IMG/VR virus record: IMGVR_UViG_3300028735_000026
Span: 1-29,359 of that record
Length of the DNA: 29,359 bases
Origin: a virus
Direction: 5' to 3' (one strand)
The translations under genes were made by a program, and so were the position numbers. Below the pieces are notes generated by a model, which saw nothing but the letters and a program-made list of their open reading frames with translations, was not told where the DNA came from and did no database searches. This document shows positions 6,303-11,874 of this stretch, piece by piece (the stretch's first letter is position 1; the number at the start of each line of letters is the position of its first letter).

Positions 6303-6417
6303 CTCCGTCCTCCAATACGATATGCAGCCACAGCGCCGCGGCCAATGCCAGCCAGCCGAACGGCGTCCAGCCGGTCAGGAAGAGCACGACGGCGCTGAGG
6401 AGTGCGATGTATTTCAT
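6280..6417 (-). CDS. 45-residue membrane microprotein
   Basis: Frame MKYIALLSAVVLFLTGW to DGELGPR. Residues ~4-33 are almost wholly hydrophobic, enough for one or two short membrane passes, followed by an acidic tail. The ATG overlaps the TGA of the gene upstream (ATGA, 6414-6417). No family is recognised. Its place in the early operon argues against a holin. Confidence 0.6.
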   Translation of the reverse strand: MKYIALLSAVVLFLTGWTPFGWLALAAALWLHIVLEDGDGELGPR

Positions 6418-6737
6418 AGCGTTATCCAGGCGCCGTCAGCGGCGCGCAACTGAACGATCGCCGCCCACAATCGCCGCGAGCGCAGTACGTGCTTGCGGTC
6501 ACGAGCGGCGGCGCTGCTCGTGAAATATTCCTCCGTCCATTCGTCGGCGGCGGTTCGTCGCCAGCAGACGCGCCATTTCGCGGCGGCAATTCGCGCCTGC
6601 CGCGCCTGCTCGACGGACGCCGCAACGTCGCGCGCCATCTGGCCTGTCTCTAAATCAGACAACCCGACCATTTCGGCCAACTCGCCCAGGCCGGCGCCCT
6701 TTGGCGCTCGGTGAAAATTGACACTTCGCTTGGTCAT
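6414..6737 (-). CDS. 107-residue helical protein, unknown function
   Basis: Starts MTKRSVNFHRAPKG and is mostly helical and basic, with a tryptophan-rich middle (AAKWRVCWRRTAADEWTEEYF). A GGGAAGGGAA purine tract precedes ATG 6737. No recognised domain. A small hairpin with arms 6764-6770 and 6775-6781 (GGGGCGG/CCGCCCC) lies in its leader. Confidence 0.6.
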   Translation of the reverse strand: MTKRSVNFHRAPKGAGLGELAEMVGLSDLETGQMARDVAASVEQARQARIAAAKWRVCWRRTAADEWTEEYFTSSAAARDRKHVLRSRRLWAAIVQLRAADGAWITL

Positions 6738-6785
6738 CGTCCGTTCCCTTCCCTATCCCATCGGGGCGGCCATCCCGCCCCGTCG

Positions 6786-6899
6786 TCAGTCGTCGATTGG
6801 TGGTGCTGGTTCTGCTGCTGGGTTCGTTGCGAGTTTCACTGGTTTTGCGTTGGTTGTCGTTGATAGCAGCCCTGGCGCGTTGCGGCGCTGACTCGGCAA
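6786..6899 (-). CDS. Doubtful 37-codon frame between two early genes
   Basis: In the 227-base gap 6738-6964 one frame is open for 37 codons from a TTG (6899) to TGA (6786-6788), ending in the protein-like AAEPAPPIDD. It has no good ribosome binding site and a non-ATG start, and the frame is closed by a TGA 17 codons upstream. Either a small gene or an untranslated spacer; the latter is about as likely. Confidence 0.2.
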   Translation of the reverse strand: MPSQRRNAPGLLSTTTNAKPVKLATNPAAEPAPPIDD

Positions 6900-6964
6900 T
6901 GGCCTATAGCCGGGGGACGGTGGTCGGGCTGGCCGTCATTCCCCTGCCCGTGTCACGTCCCTCC

Positions 6965-7504
6965 CTACAGCGCCGCGACAATCAGCACGTGGCAGCAGCG
7001 CCGCCCGTGCTGACCGGCGGGGCAGTCGCAGCCATCGATGCGCGTGTGATACACGCCGGTCGCGCCAGCAACCGCCCAGCCGTCGCCATCGACGAGCGGC
7101 AGGCCGTTGCGGTCGACCAGATCGATGGCCTTGCGGTACAGCGCGGCGGTACGCTCGTCCGCCGTGGCGGCGCGCTCACGCAGGGTGGCGACCACCGCGC
7201 CGGCGGCGGCGTCCTGCTCGGTCAGCGCGGCATTGAGCGCCGCGTAGTCAATCCAGGCGTCGGCGTTGTACACGCTGAACGCCGCGTCGGCCTCCTCGAC
7301 CAACTCGGCGTCCATCAGTCGTTTACACTCGGCCTTCGCGGCGGCGGCGGGCATCCGCCCGCGCTGGTACGCGGCCCAAACCTTCGCCAGTTCCGGGGTG
7401 CAGCGCCAGCCGGAGAGCTGCGCGGGCAGCGGGATGAGTTCCAGCGGTTCACGCGTCTGGTATTCGGCCAGGTTCCAGCGGGCGGCGCGGGTGATGCTTG
7501 TCAT
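6965..7504 (-). CDS. SWIM-type zinc-finger protein, first gene of the early operon
   Basis: A 179-residue protein. Its C-terminus (GCDCPAGQHGRRCCH) carries the SWIM pattern Cys159-x-Cys161-x8-Cys170-x-His172; SWIM domains bind DNA or proteins and appear in plasmid, phage and transposase-like proteins. The rest is helical with no recognised fold. ATG 7504 has AAGGGAG nine bases upstream. A consensus promoter (7545-7573) with two operators lies directly upstream, so this is the first gene to be transcribed when repression is lifted, which suggests an early regulatory or take-over function. Confidence 0.75.
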   Translation of the reverse strand: MTSITRAARWNLAEYQTREPLELIPLPAQLSGWRCTPELAKVWAAYQRGRMPAAAAKAECKRLMDAELVEEADAAFSVYNADAWIDYAALNAALTEQDAAAGAVVATLRERAATADERTAALYRKAIDLVDRNGLPLVDGDGWAVAGATGVYHTRIDGCDCPAGQHGRRCCHVLIVAAL

Positions 7505-7526
7505 TGCGGTGGCTCCCTTCGCAATA

Positions 7527-7573
7527 GTGCAATTACTTGCACTTATTATAGTGCAAGTAATTGCACGCGTCAA
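7527..7573 (-). promoter_or_regulatory. Main early promoter with two operators
   Basis: On the minus strand, -35 TTGACG (7568-7573), 17 bases, then -10 TATAAT (7545-7550): close to sigma-70 consensus. One 16-bp operator, GTGCAA-N4-TTGCAC, fills the spacer (7551-7566) and its exact inverse copy lies just after the -10 (7527-7542), so bound repressor would cover the promoter. The two together form a perfect 16-bp inverted repeat with an 8-base centre. It drives the leftward early operon from the SWIM gene to the integrase. Confidence 0.85.
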
Positions 7574-7785
7574 GCGGCTATTTCAGCTTGGCGCTGTTCG
7601 CTCAGGTCGCGATCAAGCGCATCATCCAGTTCAGGAACGCGCTTAATGACCGTCAATGGCGGCAAATAATCGCCGCGAAGGTAGTAGAACACCGATCTAC
7701 GCGATACACCGAGCTTTACGGCGATTTCATCGGGAGTCGGCGCGATGTTGCGAAGTGCCTGGTCAAAGTTCGGATAGCGGCTCAT
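7570..7785 (-). CDS. Cro-like helix-turn-helix regulator
   Basis: A 71-residue protein with a helix-turn-helix at about 17-39 (TPDEIAVKLGVSRRSVFYYLRGD) and a charged helical tail. Small size, divergent placement against a longer XRE repressor and operators in both promoters match the Cro position of a lambdoid-type switch. GAGGTGAG precedes ATG 7785. Its end overlaps the -35 of the downstream promoter. It could bind the same GTGCAA-N4-TTGCAC sites; whether it or the XRE protein does is not shown. Confidence 0.8.
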   Translation of the reverse strand: MSRYPNFDQALRNIAPTPDEIAVKLGVSRRSVFYYLRGDYLPPLTVIKRVPELDDALDRDLSEQRQAEIAA

Positions 7786-7798
7786 GGCTCACCTCGAA

Positions 7799-7876
7799 GT
7801 GCAATTAACTGCACTAACAATACCACGAGCGAACGGACGTGTCAACGTAAAACCTGCACTATGCAATATGTTGCAC
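7799..7876. promoter_or_regulatory. Divergent switch region: cro-like promoter and two operators
   Basis: For the leftward gene, -35 TTGACA (7840-7845), a 17-base spacer and -10 TATTGT (7817-7822). Operator O3 (GTGCAATTAACTGCAC, 7799-7814) sits at its start point and O4 (ATGCAATATGTTGCAC, 7861-7876) lies upstream, 30 bases before the repressor ATG, where it could control the rightward repressor transcript. O3 and O4 differ from the perfect operators by one or a few bases, giving room for graded affinity. No clear rightward promoter could be picked. Confidence 0.75.
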
Positions 7877-7905
7877 CGATGATAGGATGAAAAGAGGGGG
7901 ATGCC

Positions 7906-8316
7906 ATGGAGGCGGCAATGTCGGGAGCCGAGGCTATACGTGCGTATATTGTTACGCTCCGTAAGGGGCGTGGCGTGACGCTGGATGCAATGGCCGATGC
8001 AATCAAAATGCCGCGTCGCACCTATATCGAATGGGAACAGGGGCGGACGCGCGATATTAAAACGCCGTTCGCCGTGCGCGCGGTTCAGTACTTGCATGGG
8101 TCATTGAGTGACCTGGCGCGCATTGACCAGCTTTCAGAGGAAGAGGCAGCCGATCTGGCGAATACCATTCTTTCCGGCGGCGATGATTCCCGCCGTGAAA
8201 GCGCGGTGGCACTTATTGATGAACTTCTGTCTGACCCGGAAAAGTATTGGGCGTTAATGGGGTATGGGCAGCGGCTTCTTGAGGAGCGTTCACAATCTGG
8301 TGACGCAAAGAAATAA
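7906..8316 (+). CDS. XRE-family repressor (CI-like), no peptidase domain
   Basis: A 136-residue protein with an XRE helix-turn-helix at about 10-65 (VTLDAMADAIKMPRRTYIEWEQGRTR) and a helical C-terminal part likely for oligomerisation. There is no S24 peptidase domain, so induction by RecA-driven self-cleavage is unlikely; another inducer or an antirepressor would be needed. ATG 7906 follows GAGGGGG; ATG 7918 with GGAGG six bases upstream is an equal alternative. It is the only phage regulator read rightward from the switch, which fits lysogenic expression. Confidence 0.85.
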   Translation: MEAAMSGAEAIRAYIVTLRKGRGVTLDAMADAIKMPRRTYIEWEQGRTRDIKTPFAVRAVQYLHGSLSDLARIDQLSEEEAADLANTILSGGDDSRRESAVALIDELLSDPEKYWALMGYGQRLLEERSQSGDAKK

Positions 8317-8512
8317 GCACCCTTCGCCCACCCAGTTCCAACACCTTCCAGTACGCCACCGCCCCACCCGGCGCCAGCAGCACCGCAAATACCACGCGGG
8401 TCGCGAAGTCGCCAAAAATCAACACAATGATGGTCGCCACCAGCAGCACGAGCGCCAATCGATCGGGTCGCATAGTCGTTCTCATGAACACGCACGAATG
8501 TTTCACCATCAT
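8213..8512 (-). CDS. Small two-helix membrane protein, antisense to repressor end
   Basis: A 99-residue frame (MMVKHSCVFMRTTM start) with two hydrophobic stretches, ~18-34 (LALVLLVATIIVLIFG) and ~38-56 (TRVVFAVLLAPGGAVAYW), and a soluble tail. Its last 104 bases overlap the repressor gene on the other strand. TAGGG precedes the ATG pair at 8512/8509. Membrane proteins beside the repressor of a prophage are often superinfection-exclusion factors, but this is position only. The hydrophobic pattern and the otherwise empty 276-base gap favour a real gene. Confidence 0.55.
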   Translation of the reverse strand: MMVKHSCVFMRTTMRPDRLALVLLVATIIVLIFGDFATRVVFAVLLAPGGAVAYWKVLELGGRRVLISLRHQIVNAPQEAAAHTPLTPNTFPGQTEVHQ

Positions 8513-8567
8513 ACCCTACGACGGGCGGTAGGGTCAAGGGGGCGGGGAACCGCAAAGGGGGATGGGG

Positions 8568-8573
8568 TATAAT
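8568..8573 (+). promoter_or_regulatory. -10 box of the DUF3467/toxin-antitoxin operon
   Basis: A perfect TATAAT at 8568-8573 with the ribosome binding site (AAAGGGAGGGG) and ATG 8593 only 20 bases on, so the leader would be very short. No good -35 is visible. This would give the accessory operon its own promoter, independent of the switch. Confidence 0.5.
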
Positions 8574-8592
8574 ACGCGGAAAGGGAGGGGCT

Positions 8593-8937
8593 ATGCAGAC
8601 ACCACACGAACGACAACCCGACGAGCCGGAAGCCACGTTTGGATTGCCCATCGACTGGCACATTCCCGACGCGCTGATTCCTCGCTATGCGACCAATATT
8701 GTGGTACAGCATACAGAGCACGAGTTTGTCATTTCGTTTTTCGAGATACCGCCGCCAATTTTGTTGGGGTCGCCGGATGAACAGGCCGCGCAGGCGCGGG
8801 GGCTCACATCGGTGCGCGCCGAATGCCTCGCGCGCATCGTCGTGTCGCCATCGCGGATGCCGGAGTTTCTTGACGTGCTTCAGGGCGTCTTTGCCGCCTG
8901 GCACGAGCGGTTTGGTCCGGGAGGAAGCCGTGAGTGA
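8593..8937 (+). CDS. DUF3467-family protein
   Basis: A 114-residue protein. After a polar N-terminus it shows YATNIVVQHTEHEFVISFFEI, a variable loop, then ARIVVSPSRMPEFLDVLQGVF, the two-part pattern of DUF3467 (a small beta-strand protein with a conserved 'viSP...l...L' segment). The family's biochemical role is unknown. A strong GGGAGGGG precedes ATG 8593. It overlaps the antitoxin start by eight bases, so the three genes 8593-9444 form one operon. Confidence 0.75.
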   Translation: MQTPHERQPDEPEATFGLPIDWHIPDALIPRYATNIVVQHTEHEFVISFFEIPPPILLGSPDEQAAQARGLTSVRAECLARIVVSPSRMPEFLDVLQGVFAAWHERFGPGGSRE

Positions 8938-9175
8938 GACAACAATGCGATTGCCATTCGGCTGGGCGCGAACCAATGCAAAAGCAATTTTCATCGTGCG
9001 CCCCGGCAAAGTTTCGCGCGTTTCACTGCCGGAAGAGATCGCTGAGGCGGCGGATGAGCAGCGGTGGGATGCACTGTTTGCCGAGAGCGATCAGTATTTT
9101 GCGGCGATGGGGGCGCGCGTGCGCGCGGCGCGCGGCGCGCGGCGCGTTGAAGAACTCGATGAAGATCGGCTGTGA
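8930..9175 (+). CDS. Putative antitoxin of the toxin gene downstream
   Basis: An 81-residue protein beginning at GTG 8930 (VSETTMRLPFG) with GGGAGGAA five bases upstream. The second half (DEQRWDALFAESDQYFAAMGARVRAARGARRVEELDEDRL) has the amphipathic helix and acidic end common in type II antitoxins whose C-terminus wraps the toxin. No N-terminal DNA-binding fold is obvious. Its stop overlaps the toxin start (GTGA, 9172-9175). The assignment depends mostly on that coupling. Confidence 0.65.
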   Translation: MSETTMRLPFGWARTNAKAIFIVRPGKVSRVSLPEEIAEAADEQRWDALFAESDQYFAAMGARVRAARGARRVEELDEDRL

Positions 9176-9444
9176 TTTCGTATGCCACGCCCGCGTTTTG
9201 GGATGCGTATGCGCGCATTCCGCCGGCGATCCGCCGCGAAGCCAGGGTGGCGTATGGATTGTTTCGTCAAGACCCATTCCACCCAAGCCTTCATTTTAAG
9301 CGCGTTTCAACCAAATACCCCGTCTGGTCGGTGAGGATCGCCGAAGGATACCGCGCCATTGGGTGGCGTGAATCTGAAGACACTATCACCTGGGATTGGA
9401 TAGGGACGCACACCGAGTACGAACGCCGGCTACGGCGCGGTTAA
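9172..9444 (+). CDS. RelE/ParE-superfamily toxin
   Basis: A 90-residue protein starting at GTG 9172. The core (HPSLHFKRVSTKYPVWSVRIAEGYRAIGW, then WIGTHTEYERRL) matches the compact ParE/RelE fold: beta strands around 'fKrv...vwSvRi...YRai' and a final 'W.G.H.eYer'. Members with this signature inhibit translation or gyrase. In a prophage it may stabilise lysogeny or abort infection by other phages. It follows its antitoxin with a four-base overlap. Downstream (9451-9510) is a GC-rich set of inverted repeats that may end the transcript. Confidence 0.8.
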   Translation: MISYATPAFWDAYARIPPAIRREARVAYGLFRQDPFHPSLHFKRVSTKYPVWSVRIAEGYRAIGWRESEDTITWDWIGTHTEYERRLRRG

Positions 9445-9557
9445 GGTAGCCCCCCGCCAGCTGGCCGTGCGGGTGAGGCGCTTGCAGCCGCCGGCGGGGC
9501 GCGGCCTCAATCGAGACCGGTTGCAGTATCGCATAGATGGTGCATGGTCGCAATTTT

Positions 9558-9660
9558 GTGCTACAATGAGCAGGTCATTGCGTACCTTTGCTGGCGCGCC
9601 GCCGTCGTGAGACGCCCGGCGCGTTTGCGTGTTCAAACCCGCAATGATTGCGGGTTTCGC
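9558..9660 (+). ncRNA. Candidate small RNA 1 (promoter, hairpin, terminator)
   Basis: An extended -10 GTGCTACAAT (9558-9567) would start a transcript near 9574. It holds a hairpin with arms 9595-9601 and 9617-9623 (CGCGCCG/CGGCGCG) and an inner CGTC-GTGA-GACG pair, then a perfect 10-bp hairpin 9635-9644/9648-9657 (AAACCCGCAA/TTGCGGGTTT, 3-base loop) of intrinsic-terminator type, though the following bases are not T-rich. No open frame with a ribosome binding site is present. Predicted RNA about 85 bases. Confidence 0.45.
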
Positions 9661-9676
9661 TCGTCCGTGCTACACT
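9648..9676 (+). promoter_or_regulatory. Promoter of candidate small RNA 2
   Basis: -35 TTGCGG (9648-9653), 17 bases, then extended -10 GTGC-TACACT (9667-9676). The -35 lies within the right arm of the preceding terminator-like hairpin, so folding or reading of unit 1 could interfere with unit 2. Confidence 0.55.
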
Positions 9677-9764
9677 GCGCCGGTCACGCTATCAGGGTTG
9701 CTAAATATAGCAGTTTGCCATTCTGATAGCCGCCGCGTCGGGCTGAGCGCCCGACGCGTTTTTT
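9667..9764 (+). ncRNA. Candidate small RNA 2 (promoter, nested stem, strong terminator)
   Basis: The -10 (9671-9676) predicts a start near 9683. The RNA has a perfect outer stem GCTATCAG (9688-9695) with CTGATAGC (9723-9730) that encloses a smaller hairpin TGCTA-AATA-TAGCA (9699-9712), followed directly by a strong intrinsic terminator. Its first bases (GGTCACGC) resemble those of unit 1 (GGTCATTGC). Predicted size about 80 bases. The compact promoter-structure-terminator layout with no coding frame is the main support. Confidence 0.55.
9734..9764 (+). terminator. Intrinsic terminator
   Basis: Perfect 10-bp stem CGCGTCGGGC (9734-9743) and GCCCGACGCG (9749-9758), five-base loop, then six T (9759-9764). 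A textbook rho-independent terminator separating the accessory region from the late operon. Confidence 0.9.
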
Positions 9765-9771
9765 GTCATCA

Positions 9772-9816
9772 TTTTGTGACACATCTTGTCACAAAACCGC
9801 AAATCCGTGCTATACT
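9772..9816 (+). promoter_or_regulatory. Late-operon promoter with palindromic operator
   Basis: TTTTGTGACA (9772-9781) and TGTCACAAAA (9787-9796) form a perfect 10-bp inverted repeat with a 5-base centre, a dimeric operator shape. It covers the likely -35 (TTGTCA, 9786-9791; 19-base spacer) of the extended -10 GTGCTATACT (9807-9816). This site is unrelated to the GTGCAA operators, so a different regulator should act here. The promoter would drive the rightward lysis and structural genes. Confidence 0.65.
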
Positions 9817-9825
9817 GGCCGCGTG

Positions 9826-9862
9826 AGGCGTTTGCAGCGTTTTGGCTGTGCAGACGCCTTTT
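9826..9862 (+). terminator. Leader hairpin, attenuator-like
   Basis: Arms AGGCGTTTGCA (9826-9836) and TGCAGACGCCT (9849-9859) pair over 11 bases with one G-U, followed by four T (9859-9862). It lies in the leader between the promoter and the first late gene, so it could be a partial terminator subject to antitermination. GTGAGGCGYTTGCAGC also occurs at 9473-9488, after the toxin gene. Confidence 0.45.
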
Positions 9863-9879
9863 GTGTGTGCGAGTTGCCG

Positions 9880-10248
9880 ATGACCGAACCGTACAGTGAT
9901 TTGCGATCCCCGCTGGCCGACGCGCAGGAGCGGCGCCGGTTGCAGCGCGAGCTCTTCATCGCGGAGTGGATCGACGCGGTGTTGGCGCTGTTTGCCGAGT
10001 ACGACCTGATTCCCGCCGCTGACCGCAATGTGCAGCGCATGCTCATGCGCGAGCGTTTGCTGCGCGAGGCGCACCTGTATGTGCAGGCGCTGAACGATGT
10101 GGACCAGGCGCTGATCAACCGCGTCGTGGCAATCCTCAGCAGCGAGATCGTCACGCGCCAGATTGCGGATGAGGCGCTGGCGGCGCGGGTCGCGGAGCTC
10201 GAAGCGCGCCTGGCGGGCGCTGACGCATCGCGGGAGCGCGCGGAATGA
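9880..10248 (+). CDS. Helical protein, first gene of the rightward operon
   Basis: A 122-residue, almost wholly helical protein (MTEPYSDLRSPLADAQERRR start; VAELEARLAG end) with coiled-coil character at both ends. No family is recognised. ATG 9880 is chosen over the upstream frame because the latter would run through the promoter and operator. The ribosome binding site is weak (GAG nine bases away). It overlaps the next gene by four bases, and the following genes look like a lysis cassette. Confidence 0.65.
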   Translation: MTEPYSDLRSPLADAQERRRLQRELFIAEWIDAVLALFAEYDLIPAADRNVQRMLMRERLLREAHLYVQALNDVDQALINRVVAILSSEIVTRQIADEALAARVAELEARLAGADASRERAE

Positions 10249-10724
10249 CGCCATCATTACCCAGTGACACGCCGATCTGGCTGATTGTAGCCGCGCTGAT
10301 CGCCGGCTGGTTCAGCGCAAAGGTCTGGCCGCTAATCGCGGCCGCGATCGCGGCGCGCGCCGGCGCGACGACCGACATTTTGCGCGCGAAAGCCAAGGCG
10401 GAGCTGGCGAGGGTCGAACGCGAAACGGAAGCGCTCGAGCACCGCGCCGATGCGGAGCAAAAGATTGCCGATGCGCTTATTAAACTGAGTGAACTGGTGC
10501 AATCCAATGTCTTGGAGACGCGCCAGAACACGCAGGTGCTCACGTCGCTGTCTACCGCGTTTTCGGTGCAGATCGGCCAGATGCCGACGCTGCGCGATAT
10601 GCAGCAAATGACCGAGCGGATCGGTGCGATTGAAGCGCATCTGGCGCTTAGTGACCCGATGCGTTTTGGCCGCCGCGACAGCGATACGCGCGTGTGGGCG
10701 AAACGGGAAGGAGAGCGCGAGTGA
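10245..10724 (+). CDS. Membrane-anchored coiled-coil protein
   Basis: 159 residues with one N-terminal membrane helix (about 11-28, IWLIVAALIAGWFSAKVW) and then a long charged helix (ILRAKAKAELARVERETEALEHRADAEQKIADAL). The N-anchored, helix-rich form resembles spanin-like or holin-accessory proteins of lysis cassettes, but no motif settles it. ATGA overlap with the previous gene and GTGA overlap with the holin-like gene show tight coupling. Confidence 0.6.
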   Translation: MTPSLPSDTPIWLIVAALIAGWFSAKVWPLIAAAIAARAGATTDILRAKAKAELARVERETEALEHRADAEQKIADALIKLSELVQSNVLETRQNTQVLTSLSTAFSVQIGQMPTLRDMQQMTERIGAIEAHLALSDPMRFGRRDSDTRVWAKREGERE

Positions 10725-11080
10725 CCGAAACGACCGCTATGCTGCTGATTATCCTTCAGTATCTGATTGCCCCCGGCGTCGCCGGCGCGCTGGCCTCGGC
10801 GCTGTTTCAGACGATACGCCGGCGCGCCGGCCTGAAAGCGTGGTGCGCACGGCACTACCAGCGGCCTGATGGCTTTGTGCTGTCATGGGCGCTATTTAGT
10901 CCGCGCGGTGCGCTCCTGTCGGCGCTGGCGCTGGCGGCGGCGATCTCCGGCATGGCGTCGGTCGCTGTCGCGGCGCTGAGCGGCGGTGATGTGCTGGCAG
11001 CGCTCGATACCGCGCTGGCGGCCGCGCTGAGCGCGATCTGGTCGCAAATTGCGTATCGCTTTGGGGTGAAGCAATCATGA
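10721..11080 (+). CDS. Putative holin
   Basis: 119 residues starting at GTG 10721. Three hydrophobic segments, ~7-28, ~63-87 and ~91-112, are separated by a basic loop (RRRAGLKAWCARHYQR). Size, membrane segments and position directly before the endolysin (ATGA overlap, 11077-11080) are typical of phage holins, which open the inner membrane at lysis time. No holin family motif is recognised. Confidence 0.65.
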   Translation: MTETTAMLLIILQYLIAPGVAGALASALFQTIRRRAGLKAWCARHYQRPDGFVLSWALFSPRGALLSALALAAAISGMASVAVAALSGGDVLAALDTALAAALSAIWSQIAYRFGVKQS

Positions 11081-11619
11081 CCTTCCATGCCGCCATCCTT
11101 CACTGGCCGGATATCGCCGCGTTTCGCGCGCATCTGGCGCGCCACGATGCGCAGGCCTGCACGCGCTGGCCGCGGCCGCGCGGCGCGGCCACACACGTGC
11201 GCGGCATCGTGCTGCATCACACCTGGCGTCCGACCTGGGAACAGTGGCGCGGCGAACGCACGATGTGGGGCATTCATGGCTACTATGTCGGCCTCGGCTG
11301 GTCATCCGGGCCGCATCTGTTTCTCGCGCCCGATGGATTATGGCAGTTGACGCCGCTCAATCTGCCCGGCACGCACGCCGGGCGCTATAACGCCGACTAT
11401 TACGGCCTGGAAGTCGTGGGCGACTACGACCGCGCGCCGTGGTTGCCGGCGACGCGCCAATGGGTCTACGACCTCATCGCGGCGCTGGAACAGTGGCGCG
11501 GCAGCGCGCTCGACATTCGCGGCCACCGCGAGTGCGGCAGTTTGAAGAGCTGCCCCGGCGCCGCGATTGACCTCGACCTGGTGCGCGCTGATGTCACGCG
11601 GTTGCGGGCAGTCCCGTAG
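11077..11619 (+). CDS. N-acetylmuramoyl-L-alanine amidase (endolysin)
   Basis: A 180-residue Amidase_2-type zinc amidase cleaving the bond between N-acetylmuramic acid and L-alanine of peptidoglycan. The first zinc ligand lies in IVLHHT (His47/48), a GTHAG loop follows, and the C-terminal DIRGHREC...SCPG supplies His150 and Cys159. No cell-wall-binding domain or signal peptide is present, so a holin is required for export. It is preceded by the holin-like gene. The stop lies in the first copy of a repeated element (11613-11646). Confidence 0.9.
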   Translation: MTFHAAILHWPDIAAFRAHLARHDAQACTRWPRPRGAATHVRGIVLHHTWRPTWEQWRGERTMWGIHGYYVGLGWSSGPHLFLAPDGLWQLTPLNLPGTHAGRYNADYYGLEVVGDYDRAPWLPATRQWVYDLIAALEQWRGSALDIRGHRECGSLKSCPGAAIDLDLVRADVTRLRAVP

Positions 11620-11874
11620 CGTTTCCGCCATGGAGTTTCCGCTAGGAGGAAGGCAATGCTGACGCTCTTTGACCGCGAGGGTATCGCGCCCGAGCGCATT
11701 CTGGCGTGGCGGGCGTGTGGTACCACGACCGGGAGACGTATACCGATGCCGGCGCGACCACCCCGGCGGGCGCGGGCGACCTGGTGGCGCTCTGGCGACC
11801 GGTCGCGGGAACACTTAAACGCCCAGTGAATCGGGGCACCCCGTAGCGTTTGCGTTATGGAGTTTGCGTTATGG
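11613..11874 (+). repeat. Imperfect ~34-bp direct repeats carrying stop codon and ribosome binding site
   Basis: CCCGTAGCGTTT... at 11613-11646 and 11840-11874 are ~85% identical and flank the broken gene at 11656. Each begins with CCG-TAG, ending the upstream gene as Pro-stop, and each contains ATGGAG. Each is also an internal tandem repeat with a 14-base period: GTTTCCGC twice in the first copy, GTTTGCGTTATGG twice in the second. The second copy supplies GGAG and the ATG of the small terminase gene. Confidence 0.7.
11656..11846 (+). pseudogene. Short gene with apparent frameshift
   Basis: ATG 11656 has a strong AGGAGGAAGG site and reads MLTLFDREGIAPERILAW, then turns into arginine-rich sequence and stops at 11827-11829. 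From about 11710 another frame (reading phase two bases later) is far more protein-like (WYHDRETYTDAGATTPAGAG, then DLVALWRPVAGTLKRP) and ends at TAG 11844-11846 within the repeated Pro-stop element. A one-base loss, a sequencing error or a programmed shift near 11705-11717 would join them into ~63 residues. The joined peptide resembles the N-terminal cap of phage structural proteins that begin 'W.D....t...a.ttpa...d.V..w'. Function unknown. Confidence 0.55.

Noticed and set aside
6797-7669. 290-codon plus-strand frame opposite the SWIM gene and promoter region
   Set aside because: It would run through the operators and most of two minus-strand genes; low-complexity translation and no ribosome binding site.
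8085-8663. 192-codon minus-strand frame near the repressor
   Set aside because: Proline/serine/glycine-rich translation with no domain; overlaps repressor, membrane protein and DUF3467 genes in wrong frames.
9763-9879. Upstream extension of the first late gene to 9763
   Set aside because: It would place the operator and promoter inside the coding region, and its translation is cysteine-rich and unlike the rest.
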